Assembly: GCA_011754535.1 (NCBI GenBank)
Contig: JAAQVN010000001.1
Coordinates: 1,302,001-1,366,000 of the forward strand
Source of the DNA: Enterobacter asburiae
Lineage (GTDB): Bacteria; Pseudomonadota; Gammaproteobacteria; Enterobacterales; Enterobacteriaceae
DNA length: 64,000 bases
Reading direction: 5' to 3'
In this document: one piece after another, positions 53,358-61,511 of the stretch
Layout of the letters: each line of letters begins with the position of its first letter
Numbering within the stretch: the stretch's first letter is position 1
Position numbers and translations under genes: made by a program
Notes under the pieces: model-generated
What the model was told of the DNA's origin: nothing
Databases searched by the model: none
The model's input: only the letters and a program-made list of their open reading frames with translations

Positions 53358-53828
53358 GTGACGCTCGATCCTGAAACTGACTTAAAACTGGAGCGTGTGG
53401 TGGACGCACCGCGTGACCTGCTGTGGCTCTGCTGGACTACGCCGGAGCACATCAAAAACTTCTTCATTCCTGCTCCCCATAAGGTGACCGAATGCGACCT
53501 CGACCTGCGGGTGGGCGGGCGGTTCAACACCGTGTTTGAGGTAGACGGTCAGCGGATGGATAACCGGGGCGTGTTTCTTGAAATCGACCCGGGTAAAAAG
53601 CTGGTCTTTACCGACGGCTATACCGAAGGCTGGAAGCCGGCCGAGAAGCCGTTTATGACGGCGATCCTGCTGCTTGAGGATGTGGGCGAGGGCAAAACCC
53701 GCTACACGGCGATTGCGCGCCATCCGACGAAGGAAATCCGCGAGCAGCATGAACAGATGGGCTTCCACGAAGGATGGGGGATTGTGCTGGATCAGCTGGT
53801 GGGATATGTGAAGGGACTGGAGCGTTGA
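53358..53828 (+). CDS. SRPBCC/AHSA1-family protein
   Basis: 156 residues from a GTG at 53358 (ACGAGGA upstream). AHSA1-like opening LKLERVVDAPRDLLWLCWTT and the LDLRVGGRFNTVFEVDG strand set, with a C-terminal helix (HEGWGIVLDQLVGYVK). Ligand-binding helix-grip fold, ligand unknown. Follows mtnA and precedes a terminator, so it may be co-transcribed with mtnA; it is not a known step of methionine salvage. Confidence 0.82.
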   Translation: MTLDPETDLKLERVVDAPRDLLWLCWTTPEHIKNFFIPAPHKVTECDLDLRVGGRFNTVFEVDGQRMDNRGVFLEIDPGKKLVFTDGYTEGWKPAEKPFMTAILLLEDVGEGKTRYTAIARHPTKEIREQHEQMGFHEGWGIVLDQLVGYVKGLER

Positions 53829-53835
53829 AGCTCGA

Positions 53836-53926
53836 GCGGCCTGATGCCCTCACCCCGACCCTCTCCCACAGGGAGAGGGAGCAAACACTAAAAACGGCAG
53901 CTATAGCTGCCGTTTTGCTTTTACCT
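53836..53926. repeat. Dispersed repeat with built-in terminator (SRPBCC-mtnD)
   Basis: Near copy of the 22650-22740 element: same GCGGCCTGATGCCCTCACC start, palindrome, and hairpin module with a different stem sequence (AACGGCAGC-TATA-GCTGCCGTT) and the same TTTTACCTA end. Confidence 0.75.
53890..53921. terminator. Bidirectional terminator between the SRPBCC gene and mtnD
   Basis: AAAACGGCAGC-TAT-AGCTGCCGTTTT, with A-rich and T-rich flanks. It can terminate the mtnA unit and the mtnBCD unit. Confidence 0.85.
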
Positions 53927-54467
53927 ATGCCAGCCTTGGATACGCATCCGCGATCGCATCGCCCGTAAACTGGGCCACCCAGCCCTCCGGGTTATCGAAA
54001 ATACGAATGGCGGTAAAGTTCGGCTCTGAGCCCATATCAAACCAGTGCGGCGTGCCCGCGGGAACGGAAATCAGGTCGTTTTTCTCGCACAGCACCTGAT
54101 ACACCTCATCGCCAATGTGCAGGCAGAACAGCCCTGCGCCTTCCACGAAGAAGCGCACTTCGTCCTCGCCGTGGGTGTGTTCGTTCAGGAACTTCGCGCG
54201 CAGCGCCTCTTTCTGCGGATTGTCGGCGCGCAGGCTGATTACGTCCCAGCTCTGATAGCCTTTCTCCGCCACCAGCTTGTCGATGGCATGCTGATACGCG
54301 GCGATCACTGCCTCGGGCGCGGGATCCTGCCCTAAATCACGATCCGCGTCCCAACGTTCAAAACGTACGCCTTTAGCGTTCAGTTGCTGGGCGATCTCGG
54401 CGGCGTCGGTGCTGTGCCACTGCGGCTGGCTGGCGTCTTTGTCGGAATAAATGGTCAATGCGCTCAT
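53925..54467 (-). CDS. mtnD: Acireductone dioxygenase
   Basis: 180 residues, cupin fold. Metal ligands His97, His99 and Glu103 in [12 protein letters not shown] and a later His in GTPHWFDMG. With Fe2+ gives 2-keto-4-methylthiobutyrate plus formate. Last gene of mtnBCD; overlaps mtnC by 4 bp. Confidence 0.94.
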   Translation of the reverse strand: MSALTIYSDKDASQPQWHSTDAAEIAQQLNAKGVRFERWDADRDLGQDPAPEAVIAAYQHAIDKLVAEKGYQSWDVISLRADNPQKEALRAKFLNEHTHGEDEVRFFVEGAGLFCLHIGDEVYQVLCEKNDLISVPAGTPHWFDMGSEPNFTAIRIFDNPEGWVAQFTGDAIADAYPRLA

Positions 54468-55153
54468 GAAGGGATCTGCTCCGGATTAATCTCGTCAAAC
54501 TGGTGGACCTGATGGTGATGGCTTGCGCCGTCATCATCGCCGCGAATCAGCTGCAGCGTGCGAAAGCCTGCCCGTTCAGCCGCGTCCAGCTCCTGATGGA
54601 TATCAGACAGGAACAGGATCTGCGACGGGGCGATGCCCGTTTGCGCCGCAATGTTTTGATAAGACTGCACCTCGCGCTTGGCACCGATGTGGGTATCAAA
54701 ATAGCCGCTGAACAGATGAGTAATATCACCTTCGTCGCTGTAGCCAAATAACAGTTTCTGCGCGGCGACGGAGCCAGAGGAATATACATAGAGATCAATC
54801 CCCTGCGCTTTCCACTTTTCCAGCGCGGGCAGCACGTCCGGGTAAAGGTGGCCGGTAAAGTCGCCGTTCACGTAGCCGTCGTGCCAGACGATCCCCTGCA
54901 GCGCTTTCAGCGCCGTCGATTTGCGGTCCTCATCCATAAAGGCAAAAAGGGCCTCGATAAGCTCGCTGACGCTGGCGTGCGGACTACCGATTTCATCACG
55001 CAGGTTGTCCAGAATGGATTTGACCGGCTCGGCGTACTGCTGCGCGGTCACAAAGGCCGCCAGCCGCTCACGCGCGTAGGGGAACAAAACATCATGGACA
55101 AAACGAATATCGCTGGTGGTCCCTTCAATATCCGTCACAATCGCGCGAATCAT
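54464..55153 (-). CDS. mtnC: Bifunctional enolase-phosphatase
   Basis: 229 residues from the ATG at 55153. HAD superfamily: nucleophile motif [10 protein letters not shown] (Asp8/Glu10) and a later [13 protein letters not shown] and [12 protein letters not shown] segment. Enolises and dephosphorylates diketo-methylthiopentyl-1-phosphate to acireductone. Overlaps mtnB by 4 bp. Confidence 0.94.
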   Translation of the reverse strand: MIRAIVTDIEGTTSDIRFVHDVLFPYARERLAAFVTAQQYAEPVKSILDNLRDEIGSPHASVSELIEALFAFMDEDRKSTALKALQGIVWHDGYVNGDFTGHLYPDVLPALEKWKAQGIDLYVYSSGSVAAQKLLFGYSDEGDITHLFSGYFDTHIGAKREVQSYQNIAAQTGIAPSQILFLSDIHQELDAAERAGFRTLQLIRGDDDGASHHHQVHQFDEINPEQIPS

Positions 55154-55764
55154 ACTCTCTCCAGTTGTCGTAAACGCATTTCGCATTCAAATAAGAATTC
55201 TAGTCCTTCCAGATGACGCCGGGCCTCGGCCACGTCGCGTCCCCAGCAGGTTAAGCCATGACCGCGCAGAAGAAAACCATAATTAAGCGGGCGTTCCTGG
55301 GCGTAATGGGCGATTCGCGAGGCGAGGGCATCGATGTCCTGATCGTTATCAAATACCGGAATGGCGACTGTATCCAGATGCGTGGTCTGCCCGGAGAGCG
55401 ATTTTTGCATCTCAAAGCCGCTGATGTTCAGCTCGGTATCTTTGACCAGACGCGACAGCACCGTGGCGTTAACGGTATGAACGTGCAGGACGGCGTTGGC
55501 CTGCGGGAACAGGCGATAGATGAGGGTGTGCAGTCCGGTTTCCGCCGACGGTTTTCGACCGGACGGCGCGCGGTTGGTGGCGATTTCAACCTGCAAAAAA
55601 TCTTCCGTCGTCAGGCTGCCTTTGTCTTTACCGGATTCGCTGAGCCAGCACAGGCGTTCGTCCTGGCGCACCGACATGTTGCCGCCGGTGGCGGGAGCCC
55701 AGCCTTTAGCGCCAATCCAGCGGCAGGCGTCGACCAGATGTGTGAGTTGCAGGTTGTCTGTCAT
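55150..55764 (-). CDS. mtnB: Methylthioribulose-1-phosphate dehydratase
   Basis: 204 residues, class-II aldolase fold. Zinc ligands His94 and His96 in [13 protein letters not shown], a later His near [10 protein letters not shown]. Dehydrates methylthioribulose-1-phosphate. First gene of mtnBCD, divergent from mtnE with an ERIC element and MetJ boxes between. Confidence 0.94.
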   Translation of the reverse strand: MTDNLQLTHLVDACRWIGAKGWAPATGGNMSVRQDERLCWLSESGKDKGSLTTEDFLQVEIATNRAPSGRKPSAETGLHTLIYRLFPQANAVLHVHTVNATVLSRLVKDTELNISGFEMQKSLSGQTTHLDTVAIPVFDNDQDIDALASRIAHYAQERPLNYGFLLRGHGLTCWGRDVAEARRHLEGLEFLFECEMRLRQLERV

Positions 55765-55802
55765 TTCCTTTTACCCTCGCGGCCAGGAATATTCATATGG
55801 TT

Positions 55803-55929
55803 TATACCCGTCATACTTCAAGTTGCAGGTGCGTTGGCTGCACTCACTCACCCCAGTCACGTACTTTTGTACGCTCCCGGGGATTCGTTCCCTTGCCGCC
55901 TTCCTGCAACTCGAATTATTTAGGGTATA
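55803..55929. repeat. ERIC element in the mtnB-mtnE divergent region
   Basis: 127 bp, terminal inverted TATACCC...GGGTATA, and the ERIC core (CTCACCCCAGTCAC...CTCCCGGGGATTCG). The last base is also the first base of an AGACGTCT MetJ box. Confidence 0.9.
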
Positions 55930-55944
55930 GACGTCTAAGCGTCT
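55929..55944. promoter_or_regulatory. Tandem MetJ boxes between mtnB and mtnE
   Basis: AGACGTCT (consensus) followed by AAGCGTCT (6/8). They lie 68 bp before mtnE and 165 bp before mtnB. Confidence 0.75.
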
Positions 55945-56011
55945 TGATTGCCAAAGACTAACATCGTGTTATAGTGGCAGCAACATAAGTATTACAAGCA
56001 GGCAAAACAAA

Positions 56012-57172
56012 ATGAGCAATAACGCATTGATCCCGCAGAGTAAACTTCCCGGTCTCGGTACCACCATTTTTACGCAGATGAGCGCCCTGGCGCAGCAGCA
56101 CAACGCCATTAACCTTTCGCAAGGGTTCCCGGATTTTGACGGGCCAGGCTATTTGCAGGAGCGCCTGGCGTACCACGTTGCGCAGGGGGCGAACCAGTAT
56201 GCGCCGATGACCGGCGTGCAGGCGCTGCGGGAGGCCATTGCGGATAAAACGGCGGAGTTGTACGGCCATAAGCCTGATGCGAACAGCGAGATCACGGTGA
56301 CGGCAGGGGCGACCGAAGCGCTGTATGCGGCCATTACCGCGCTGGTGCGCGCGGGCGATGAGGTGATCTGCTTTGACCCGAGCTATGACAGCTACGCGCC
56401 TGCGGTTGAACTTTCCGGCGGCGTGGTGAAACGCGTGGCGCTGCAGCCGCCGCATTTCCGTCCGGACTGGCAGGCGTTCGCGGCGCTGCTGAGTGACAAA
56501 ACCCGTCTGGTTATTCTGAATACGCCGCACAACCCGTCGGCGACGGTGTGGCAAAAGGGCGATTTTGCCGCGCTGTGGCAGGCCATCGCCGAACGTGAAA
56601 TCTATGTCCTGAGCGACGAGGTGTATGAGCACATCTGTTTCGCGAAAGAAGGGCACGCCAGCGTGCTGGCTCATCCGCAGCTTCGTGAACGCGCCGTAGC
56701 CGTCTCGTCATTCGGTAAAACTTATCATATGACCGGCTGGAAGGTGGGGTACTGCGTGGCGCCCGCCGCCATCAGCGCTGAGCTGCGCAAGGTGCACCAG
56801 TACCTGACGTTTGCCGTAAATACTCCGGCTCAGCTGGCGCTGGCAGATATGCTGCGCGCTGAACCACAGCACTATCGCGACCTGCCGGATTTTTACCGTG
56901 CACGCCGGGATCTGTTTGTGACGGCGCTGGGCCAAAGCCGCCTGGAAATTTTGCCGTCTGAAGGAACCTACTTCCTGCTGGCCGATTACAGCGCCATTTC
57001 CGATTTGGACGACGTCAGTTTCTGCCAGTGGCTGACGAAAGAGGTCGGCGTGGCCGCCATTCCGCTGTCGGTGTTCTGCGCCGATCCCTTCCCGCACAAG
57101 CTGATCCGTCTCTGCTTTGCGAAGCAGGAATCGACGCTGCTGGCCGCGGCGGAGCGTCTGAACACGCTCTGA
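56012..57172 (+). CDS. mtnE: Methionine aminotransferase
   Basis: 386 residues, orthologue of E. coli YbdL; fold-type I PLP enzyme. PLP Lys236 in SSFGKTYHMTGWKVGY, and NTPHNPSATVW and DEVYEHICF signatures. Transaminates 2-keto-4-methylthiobutyrate to methionine, completing the salvage cycle. Ends 1 bp before the convergent ybdM stop codon. Confidence 0.94.
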   Translation: MSNNALIPQSKLPGLGTTIFTQMSALAQQHNAINLSQGFPDFDGPGYLQERLAYHVAQGANQYAPMTGVQALREAIADKTAELYGHKPDANSEITVTAGATEALYAAITALVRAGDEVICFDPSYDSYAPAVELSGGVVKRVALQPPHFRPDWQAFAALLSDKTRLVILNTPHNPSATVWQKGDFAALWQAIAEREIYVLSDEVYEHICFAKEGHASVLAHPQLRERAVAVSSFGKTYHMTGWKVGYCVAPAAISAELRKVHQYLTFAVNTPAQLALADMLRAEPQHYRDLPDFYRARRDLFVTALGQSRLEILPSEGTYFLLADYSAISDLDDVSFCQWLTKEVGVAAIPLSVFCADPFPHKLIRLCFAKQESTLLAAAERLNTL

Positions 57173-57799
57173 TTATTTCACCGTCCAGGCTTCTGAGTAA
57201 CGGCGGTCTGCAAACAGCTCCAGCAGGCCGTTGATTTGCTTGAGGCGCAAGACTTCATCGCTGTCCATTCCCAGCTCCTTGCTTATTCTCTCGTCATTCC
57301 AGCCAAGCTGCACCAGTTCGCGAACGATCTCCGACATTGCGTTAATCTGGTGTCGACCCCGCGCCCGGTTGTGCCGAATGGTTGCGGCCATACGGTTATG
57401 TTTATCCTGTCGATCCTGGCGTAGGCAGGTGACGGGGAGGTATCCCTTAAGCTGGTGCTTCAATGCCGCCCGGTTTTTGCCAATTTCATGCCGATGAAAT
57501 CCATCCACAATTTCGTAATGTTGCGGTTCGCTTTCGGTCACAACAATAGGTTGGGTGAATCCATCGAGTTCCAGCGACTTACTGAGCAGCCGCTTTTCTG
57601 GAGGAGCCACGTTATTGGGGTTGTAGTCGTTAGCGCTAATAGCGTCCTGTCTGATCCAGAGGACGCAGTCTATCGGTTGCTCGCGAAAAGGGCTGTTTTT
57701 ATGGATCGCTTCGCGAAAAGCATTTATGGCGTTAATGCGATCCTCTTCGGGAAGTGACTGAAGGTACGTTTCCATCTCGGTGATTAGTCTTTGTCGCAT
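57173..57799 (-). CDS. ybdM: ParB/Srx-like nuclease-domain protein YbdM (IbrB-like)
   Basis: 208 residues from the ATG at 57799; an in-frame GTG at 57811 is the alternative. ParB-like core: NDYNPNNVAPPEKRLLSKSL, then TQPIVVTESEP and EIVDGFHRHEIG, AATIRHNRARG. A C-terminal helix-turn-helix-like part has LGMDSDEVLRLKQI. Downstream of ybdN, which overlaps it by 16 bp. Related to IbrB; molecular function unknown. Confidence 0.88.
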   Translation of the reverse strand: MRQRLITEMETYLQSLPEEDRINAINAFREAIHKNSPFREQPIDCVLWIRQDAISANDYNPNNVAPPEKRLLSKSLELDGFTQPIVVTESEPQHYEIVDGFHRHEIGKNRAALKHQLKGYLPVTCLRQDRQDKHNRMAATIRHNRARGRHQINAMSEIVRELVQLGWNDERISKELGMDSDEVLRLKQINGLLELFADRRYSEAWTVK

Positions 57800-59013
57800 A
57801 ATATTCCCCACTCCTTGCGTTTTGCCTTCACTCTGTCGCTGTAGCGCTGATAATGTTTGGGTTTATTTGGGCTGAACGATAGCGCTCTGCACCAGTAGTC
57901 GTTATTAAGGATAACCTTGCAAATACGACGCCAGGAGGGAATGTCTTTGGCACCGATATCACCGTCCTGCGTATCGGGAATATCCTCTATGCCTCTCTTC
58001 TGATACCAGTGCAGATAAACGGCGATTTTATTGCGGTAATGCTCAGCGGTATTTTGCGGCATGCTGTCGAGGAGCAGCATGGCATATTCGCGCCAGCAGA
58101 GGTGTTCGGGTTTCAGGATTTTCCGGTGGCCGTAAAAATGGTTATCGTGCCCGGCGTAAATCCCCCCGCTGCGCACGCCGCTGACGCGCTCGCACATCAT
58201 TGCCCAGCGTTCGGGTTCTACAACGTGGTAGAGCCATAATCCCTGACGCTGTTCCGGGCCAAAGGGTTCGCAGATGCGCATGTAGCGTGGCGGCACACCG
58301 GCCTGAAACATCAGGTCATAGAGTGGGTTATAGCAACTCCCCGATTTAGCGAACCAGGTCCAGATATCGGCGGTTTTCCAGTCGTAGAGAGGGTAGATAT
58401 ACCAGGCATGCCCCCCCGGCGCGACGGTCGTCCAGGGTTTATCGTCGGCAAACCGCTGCTTTCGTGCTGAAGCGATAGCCAGAAAACGGTTGTAGGATTC
58501 ATCAGCACGAATACCAATCAGTACGGCCGCCGGGCGGTTGCGTGAATACCAGTCGGAGAAACTGCGAACAAAGACTTCAAACGTCATGCCTGGCTGGTAG
58601 AAAGGAAAAAAAGTGGGATCGGTTACTGCATCTTCAGGAGGCTGGCGAACCCAACGGGTGCCCGGTTCCCAGCATTGCCACTCTGGCTGAAATTGCGACA
58701 GGGAATTTTGCGTTGTCAGGGGGAGGGCCACCCACCAGAAATGGTCAATGACATCGCTGTACAATTCGCGCATATGTTCAATGTGGGCGATGGTATAAGA
58801 AAATTGCGCTTCCCAGTCGATAAACAGCACATCTATTTTTGTTTTCATCTGTCGCGCCCGAAGGGCAACCAGATGCAGCATGACGGTGGAGTCTTTACCG
58901 CCAGAAAAAGAGACACAGGTTCTGGGTAAATTCTCGAGAGTCCATTTTATTCGTTCCTGTGTCGCACTAAGAACATCCTGGTGCAGGGGGTACTTATAAA
59001 TTGACATGTGCAT
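57784..59013 (-). CDS. ybdN: PAPS-reductase-like ATP pyrophosphatase YbdN (IbrA-like)
   Basis: 409 residues from the ATG at 59013 (AGGA five bases upstream); E. coli YbdN starts two codons later, at 59007. N-type PP-loop SFSGGKDSTVMLHL, followed by FIDWEAQF and long DUF3440-like C-terminus. Such domains activate substrates by adenylation in thiolation chemistry. Reaction unknown. Forms a two-gene unit with ybdM, similar to ibrAB. Confidence 0.9.
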   Translation of the reverse strand: MHMSIYKYPLHQDVLSATQERIKWTLENLPRTCVSFSGGKDSTVMLHLVALRARQMKTKIDVLFIDWEAQFSYTIAHIEHMRELYSDVIDHFWWVALPLTTQNSLSQFQPEWQCWEPGTRWVRQPPEDAVTDPTFFPFYQPGMTFEVFVRSFSDWYSRNRPAAVLIGIRADESYNRFLAIASARKQRFADDKPWTTVAPGGHAWYIYPLYDWKTADIWTWFAKSGSCYNPLYDLMFQAGVPPRYMRICEPFGPEQRQGLWLYHVVEPERWAMMCERVSGVRSGGIYAGHDNHFYGHRKILKPEHLCWREYAMLLLDSMPQNTAEHYRNKIAVYLHWYQKRGIEDIPDTQDGDIGAKDIPSWRRICKVILNNDYWCRALSFSPNKPKHYQRYSDRVKAKRKEWGILCDKD

Positions 59014-59183
59014 TCTCATCCTGAGTAATTAATGCCGGGCTTAAGTGTCAATACTAAGGTGAGAATTATATCAGTCAAATAATAAATAAATGTATAAAGT
59101 TAATGCCGATTGTTTCTATAACGAGGGTGTATGTTTCAGTAATATCGTGGCTCGGCATTCTCAGCGGGAACCACGATGGTTAT

Positions 59184-60083
59184 TCATGGGAGTGTTATTT
59201 CTTCAATAAAACTCGCGAATGCTGAGCTATTCAGTGCGGAACGATTATACATCATGTAAATATCAATGCTGGGGAATTGAATATCAGTTTCTACTTTGCG
59301 CAGGTTGAGTGCCTGGCCATATTGCTCAAAGGCCGGGGTTGGCGCTAATCCGATGAGGTCCGATGAACTGATCATCGACAACAGAGAAATAAAGGAATCA
59401 CTACGATAGACAACATTCCTTTCGGTTAAAATGTTTTCGGCTTTTTCATGATAGTCTTTGACGCTGTTCTCATCGCTCAGGTAGGCGGTAAAACTTTCAT
59501 TGAGGATCTCTTCACGGGTCGGATTTCCGCTCAGGCGGGGGTGGCCCTCACGACAAACAAGGACAAAGGGAAGCTGGTAATACAGCGTGCTGGCGACAGA
59601 ACGGCTGTTAGAGGTGGCAAAAGAAAATACCAGGTCAGCCTTGCGGTAGGCTAAGAGATCTTCAGCAGAGTCAGGCGCAAGAAAAACATCATGTAATTCA
59701 ATGGAGTAATTGTACTTATCCATCAGCAGCTTCATAGGGGCAAGCATCGTTTTGGTACTCATAAACTGCGGGCAGTAAATGACAAAGTTCTTCTTTAACC
59801 CGCTGCTGTGCATGATGTTGATGGTCTGCTCAAGCTGATTCAGGTTTTGCTCAAGATGATGGTGCAGATTGACCCCGACCGTAGTCGGCGTGATCCCCTT
59901 ACCTGAACGAATAAACAGCGGATCGTTGAGCTGTCCGCGTAAACGCTGCAGCGACTGGCTTACCGCAGAAGGTGTAATATAGAGTGTCTCAGCGGCTTTA
60001 CTGATACTCAGATGTTGATAAATGCACTCAAAAATGACCAACAGGTTGAGGTCGAATTTTTTAAGATCGTAGAGGTTTGCCAT
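59184..60083 (-). CDS. ybdO: LysR-family regulator, YbdO/CitR-like
   Basis: 299 residues from the ATG at 60083 (AGGACG upstream). LysR helix-turn-helix at residues ~20-60 (SISKAAETLYITPSAVSQSL). The first ~90 residues closely match E. coli YbdO/CitR, the rest diverges, as expected for a faster-evolving effector domain. In E. coli it is next to dsbG and ahpC; here dsbG is missing. Confidence 0.85.
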   Translation of the reverse strand: MANLYDLKKFDLNLLVIFECIYQHLSISKAAETLYITPSAVSQSLQRLRGQLNDPLFIRSGKGITPTTVGVNLHHHLEQNLNQLEQTINIMHSSGLKKNFVIYCPQFMSTKTMLAPMKLLMDKYNYSIELHDVFLAPDSAEDLLAYRKADLVFSFATSNSRSVASTLYYQLPFVLVCREGHPRLSGNPTREEILNESFTAYLSDENSVKDYHEKAENILTERNVVYRSDSFISLLSMISSSDLIGLAPTPAFEQYGQALNLRKVETDIQFPSIDIYMMYNRSALNSSAFASFIEEITLP

Positions 60084-60248
60084 TTTTCGTCCTGATGATG
60101 TCGTGTTTGCTGTGGTTATCACATCACTGATAACTATAGTTTGAAGTTAACCATTTACAATCCTTTCGGTTAACTCTCTTAATTTTAAATTAAACTCACC
60201 TTAATATATCACGGCGTCAGATTATTAAAATAGCGCTTCAAAGATGAT

Positions 60249-60266
60249 TAAGATAATTTTATCTTA
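60249..60266. promoter_or_regulatory. Palindrome upstream of ybdO
   Basis: TAAGATAA-TT-TTATCTTA, perfect 8-bp arms. Confidence 0.4.
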
Positions 60267-60285
60267 GAAAGTGAGGTGAAGAGCT

Positions 60286-60305
60286 TAAATGACAATTGTC
60301 ATTTA
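60286..60305. promoter_or_regulatory. Perfect 20-bp palindrome upstream of ybdO
   Basis: TAAATGACAATTGTCATTTA is fully self-complementary and is likely an operator for a dimeric regulator; the regulator is unknown. Confidence 0.5.
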
Positions 60306-60419
60306 TATATCGAGGTATTTTTATCATAAAAAGAAATTTATAACGCCCCGAAATGATGTTCGATACTGCCTATCACAGCCATAGGCAGAAATGCCTCTGT
60401 TATGGATTGCTCAATCTCT

Positions 60420-60563
60420 GCACGGGTGGTGTAATCAAACCGCTGTTACCGCCTTGATATTAAGGGTTGTAGAGCGCAACGCAACGCCAGCTTCGGCTGG
60501 TACTGAATGTACCTGCGGGGAATTCAGGTATCAGGGCCGCCCGTCGAGGCGGCCTTTTTACTT
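60420..60563 (+). ncRNA. Candidate structured small RNA
   Basis: Three consecutive hairpins: CCAGC-TTCG-GCTGG (60487-60500, a stable UUCG tetraloop), TACCTG...CAGGTA (60510-60530) and GGCCGCC...GGCGGCC plus T5 (terminator). The middle one competes with CTGAAT...ATTCAG and GGTAC...GTACC. No open frame with family resemblance overlaps it. The 5' end is not defined; start position is approximate. Confidence 0.4.
60534..60559 (+). terminator. Rho-independent terminator ahead of ahpC
   Basis: GGCCGCC-CGTCGA-GGCGGCC followed by TTTTT. There is no protein gene upstream on this strand, which implies a short transcript. Confidence 0.85.
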
Positions 60564-60706
60564 TTGGCGTTTCCTTTAAAAGGTTCACCTTACTGTCTTG
60601 TTGATGTTGTTAGGTTTGGCTGATTGATTTGATAAAGCATACGCATTAGCCCCGATGAAGAAAGTTGGTTACCTTACATCTCAACGAAAACACGGAGGAA
60701 GTACAG

Positions 60707-61270
60707 ATGTCTTTGATTAATACCAAAATTAAACCTTTCAAAAACCAGGCGTTCAAAAACGGTGAATTCATTGAAGTCACCGAGAAAGATACCGAAGGCC
60801 GCTGGAGCGTGTTCTTCTTCTATCCTGCTGACTTCACCTTTGTTTGCCCGACTGAACTGGGTGACGTGGCAGACCACTACGAAGAACTGCAGAAGCTGGG
60901 CGTCGACGTTTACTCTGTCTCTACCGATACCCACTTCACCCACAAAGCGTGGCACAGCAGCTCTGAAACCATCGCGAAAATTAAATACGCGATGATCGGC
61001 GACCCGACTGGCGCCCTGACCCGTAACTTCGACAACATGCGTGAAGATGAAGGCCTGGCCGACCGTGCAACCTTCGTCGTTGACCCGCAGGGCATTATCC
61101 AGGCTATCGAAGTTACCGCTGAAGGTATCGGCCGTGATGCTTCTGACCTGCTGCGTAAAGTGAAAGCGGCTCAGTACGTGGCTTCTCACCCAGGTGAAGT
61201 GTGCCCGGCGAAATGGAAAGAAGGCGAAGCGACCCTGGCTCCATCCCTGGACCTGGTCGGCAAGATCTAA
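60707..61270 (+). CDS. ahpC: Alkyl hydroperoxide reductase, peroxiredoxin subunit
   Basis: 187 residues from the ATG at 60707 with GGAGGAA upstream; in-frame upstream codons are not AhpC-like. Peroxidatic Cys47 in [10 protein letters not shown] and resolving Cys in GEVCPAKW. Reduces H2O2 and organic peroxides with AhpF. An ERIC element starts at the last base of its stop codon. Confidence 0.97.
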   Translation: MSLINTKIKPFKNQAFKNGEFIEVTEKDTEGRWSVFFFYPADFTFVCPTELGDVADHYEELQKLGVDVYSVSTDTHFTHKAWHSSSETIAKIKYAMIGDPTGALTRNFDNMREDEGLADRATFVVDPQGIIQAIEVTAEGIGRDASDLLRKVKAAQYVASHPGEVCPAKWKEGEATLAPSLDLVGKI

Positions 61271-61396
61271 ATTTCCGTCGTCTTTCACGCCATAGCTGCG
61301 TTGGCGTCGCCTGCTCACCCCGGTCACTTACTTCAGTAAGCTCCCGGGGATTCTCAGGCTAGCCGCCTTGCTCTGACGCGAAATACTTTGGAAATT
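61270..61396. repeat. ERIC element between ahpC and ahpF
   Basis: 127 bp with terminal AATTTCC...GGAAATT and the ERIC core (CTCACCCCGGTCACTTACTT, then CAGTAAGCTCCCGGGGATTC). Beginning exactly at the ahpC stop. Confidence 0.88.
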
Positions 61397-61511
61397 GTTT
61401 CAGTTATGGGCGCTCCCGCGCCCATTTCATTCCAGCACCATGATGCAAGTTGCATTCAGGCCGCCCCTATAAGGCAGCTTGCATGATGACGTCTTTAGAG
61501 AGGGAAGAACC

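Larger units (their letters stand above)
60084..60706. other. 620-bp region without a protein gene between ybdO and ahpC
   Basis: AT-rich in its left half. Contains two palindromes (60249-60266, 60286-60305), the candidate small RNA with terminator (60420-60563), and the ahpC promoter part (60570-60706). E. coli has dsbG in this position. Confidence 0.7.

Noticed and set aside
60362..60386. OxyR site ahead of the candidate small RNA and ahpC
   Set aside because: GCCTAT and ATAGGC half-sites are present, but the ATAG-N7-CTAT spacing of OxyR is not met, so no call was made.
60391..60579. 62-codon open frame overlapping the candidate small RNA
   Set aside because: No family resemblance and it runs through the terminator hairpin; the RNA interpretation explains the sequence better.
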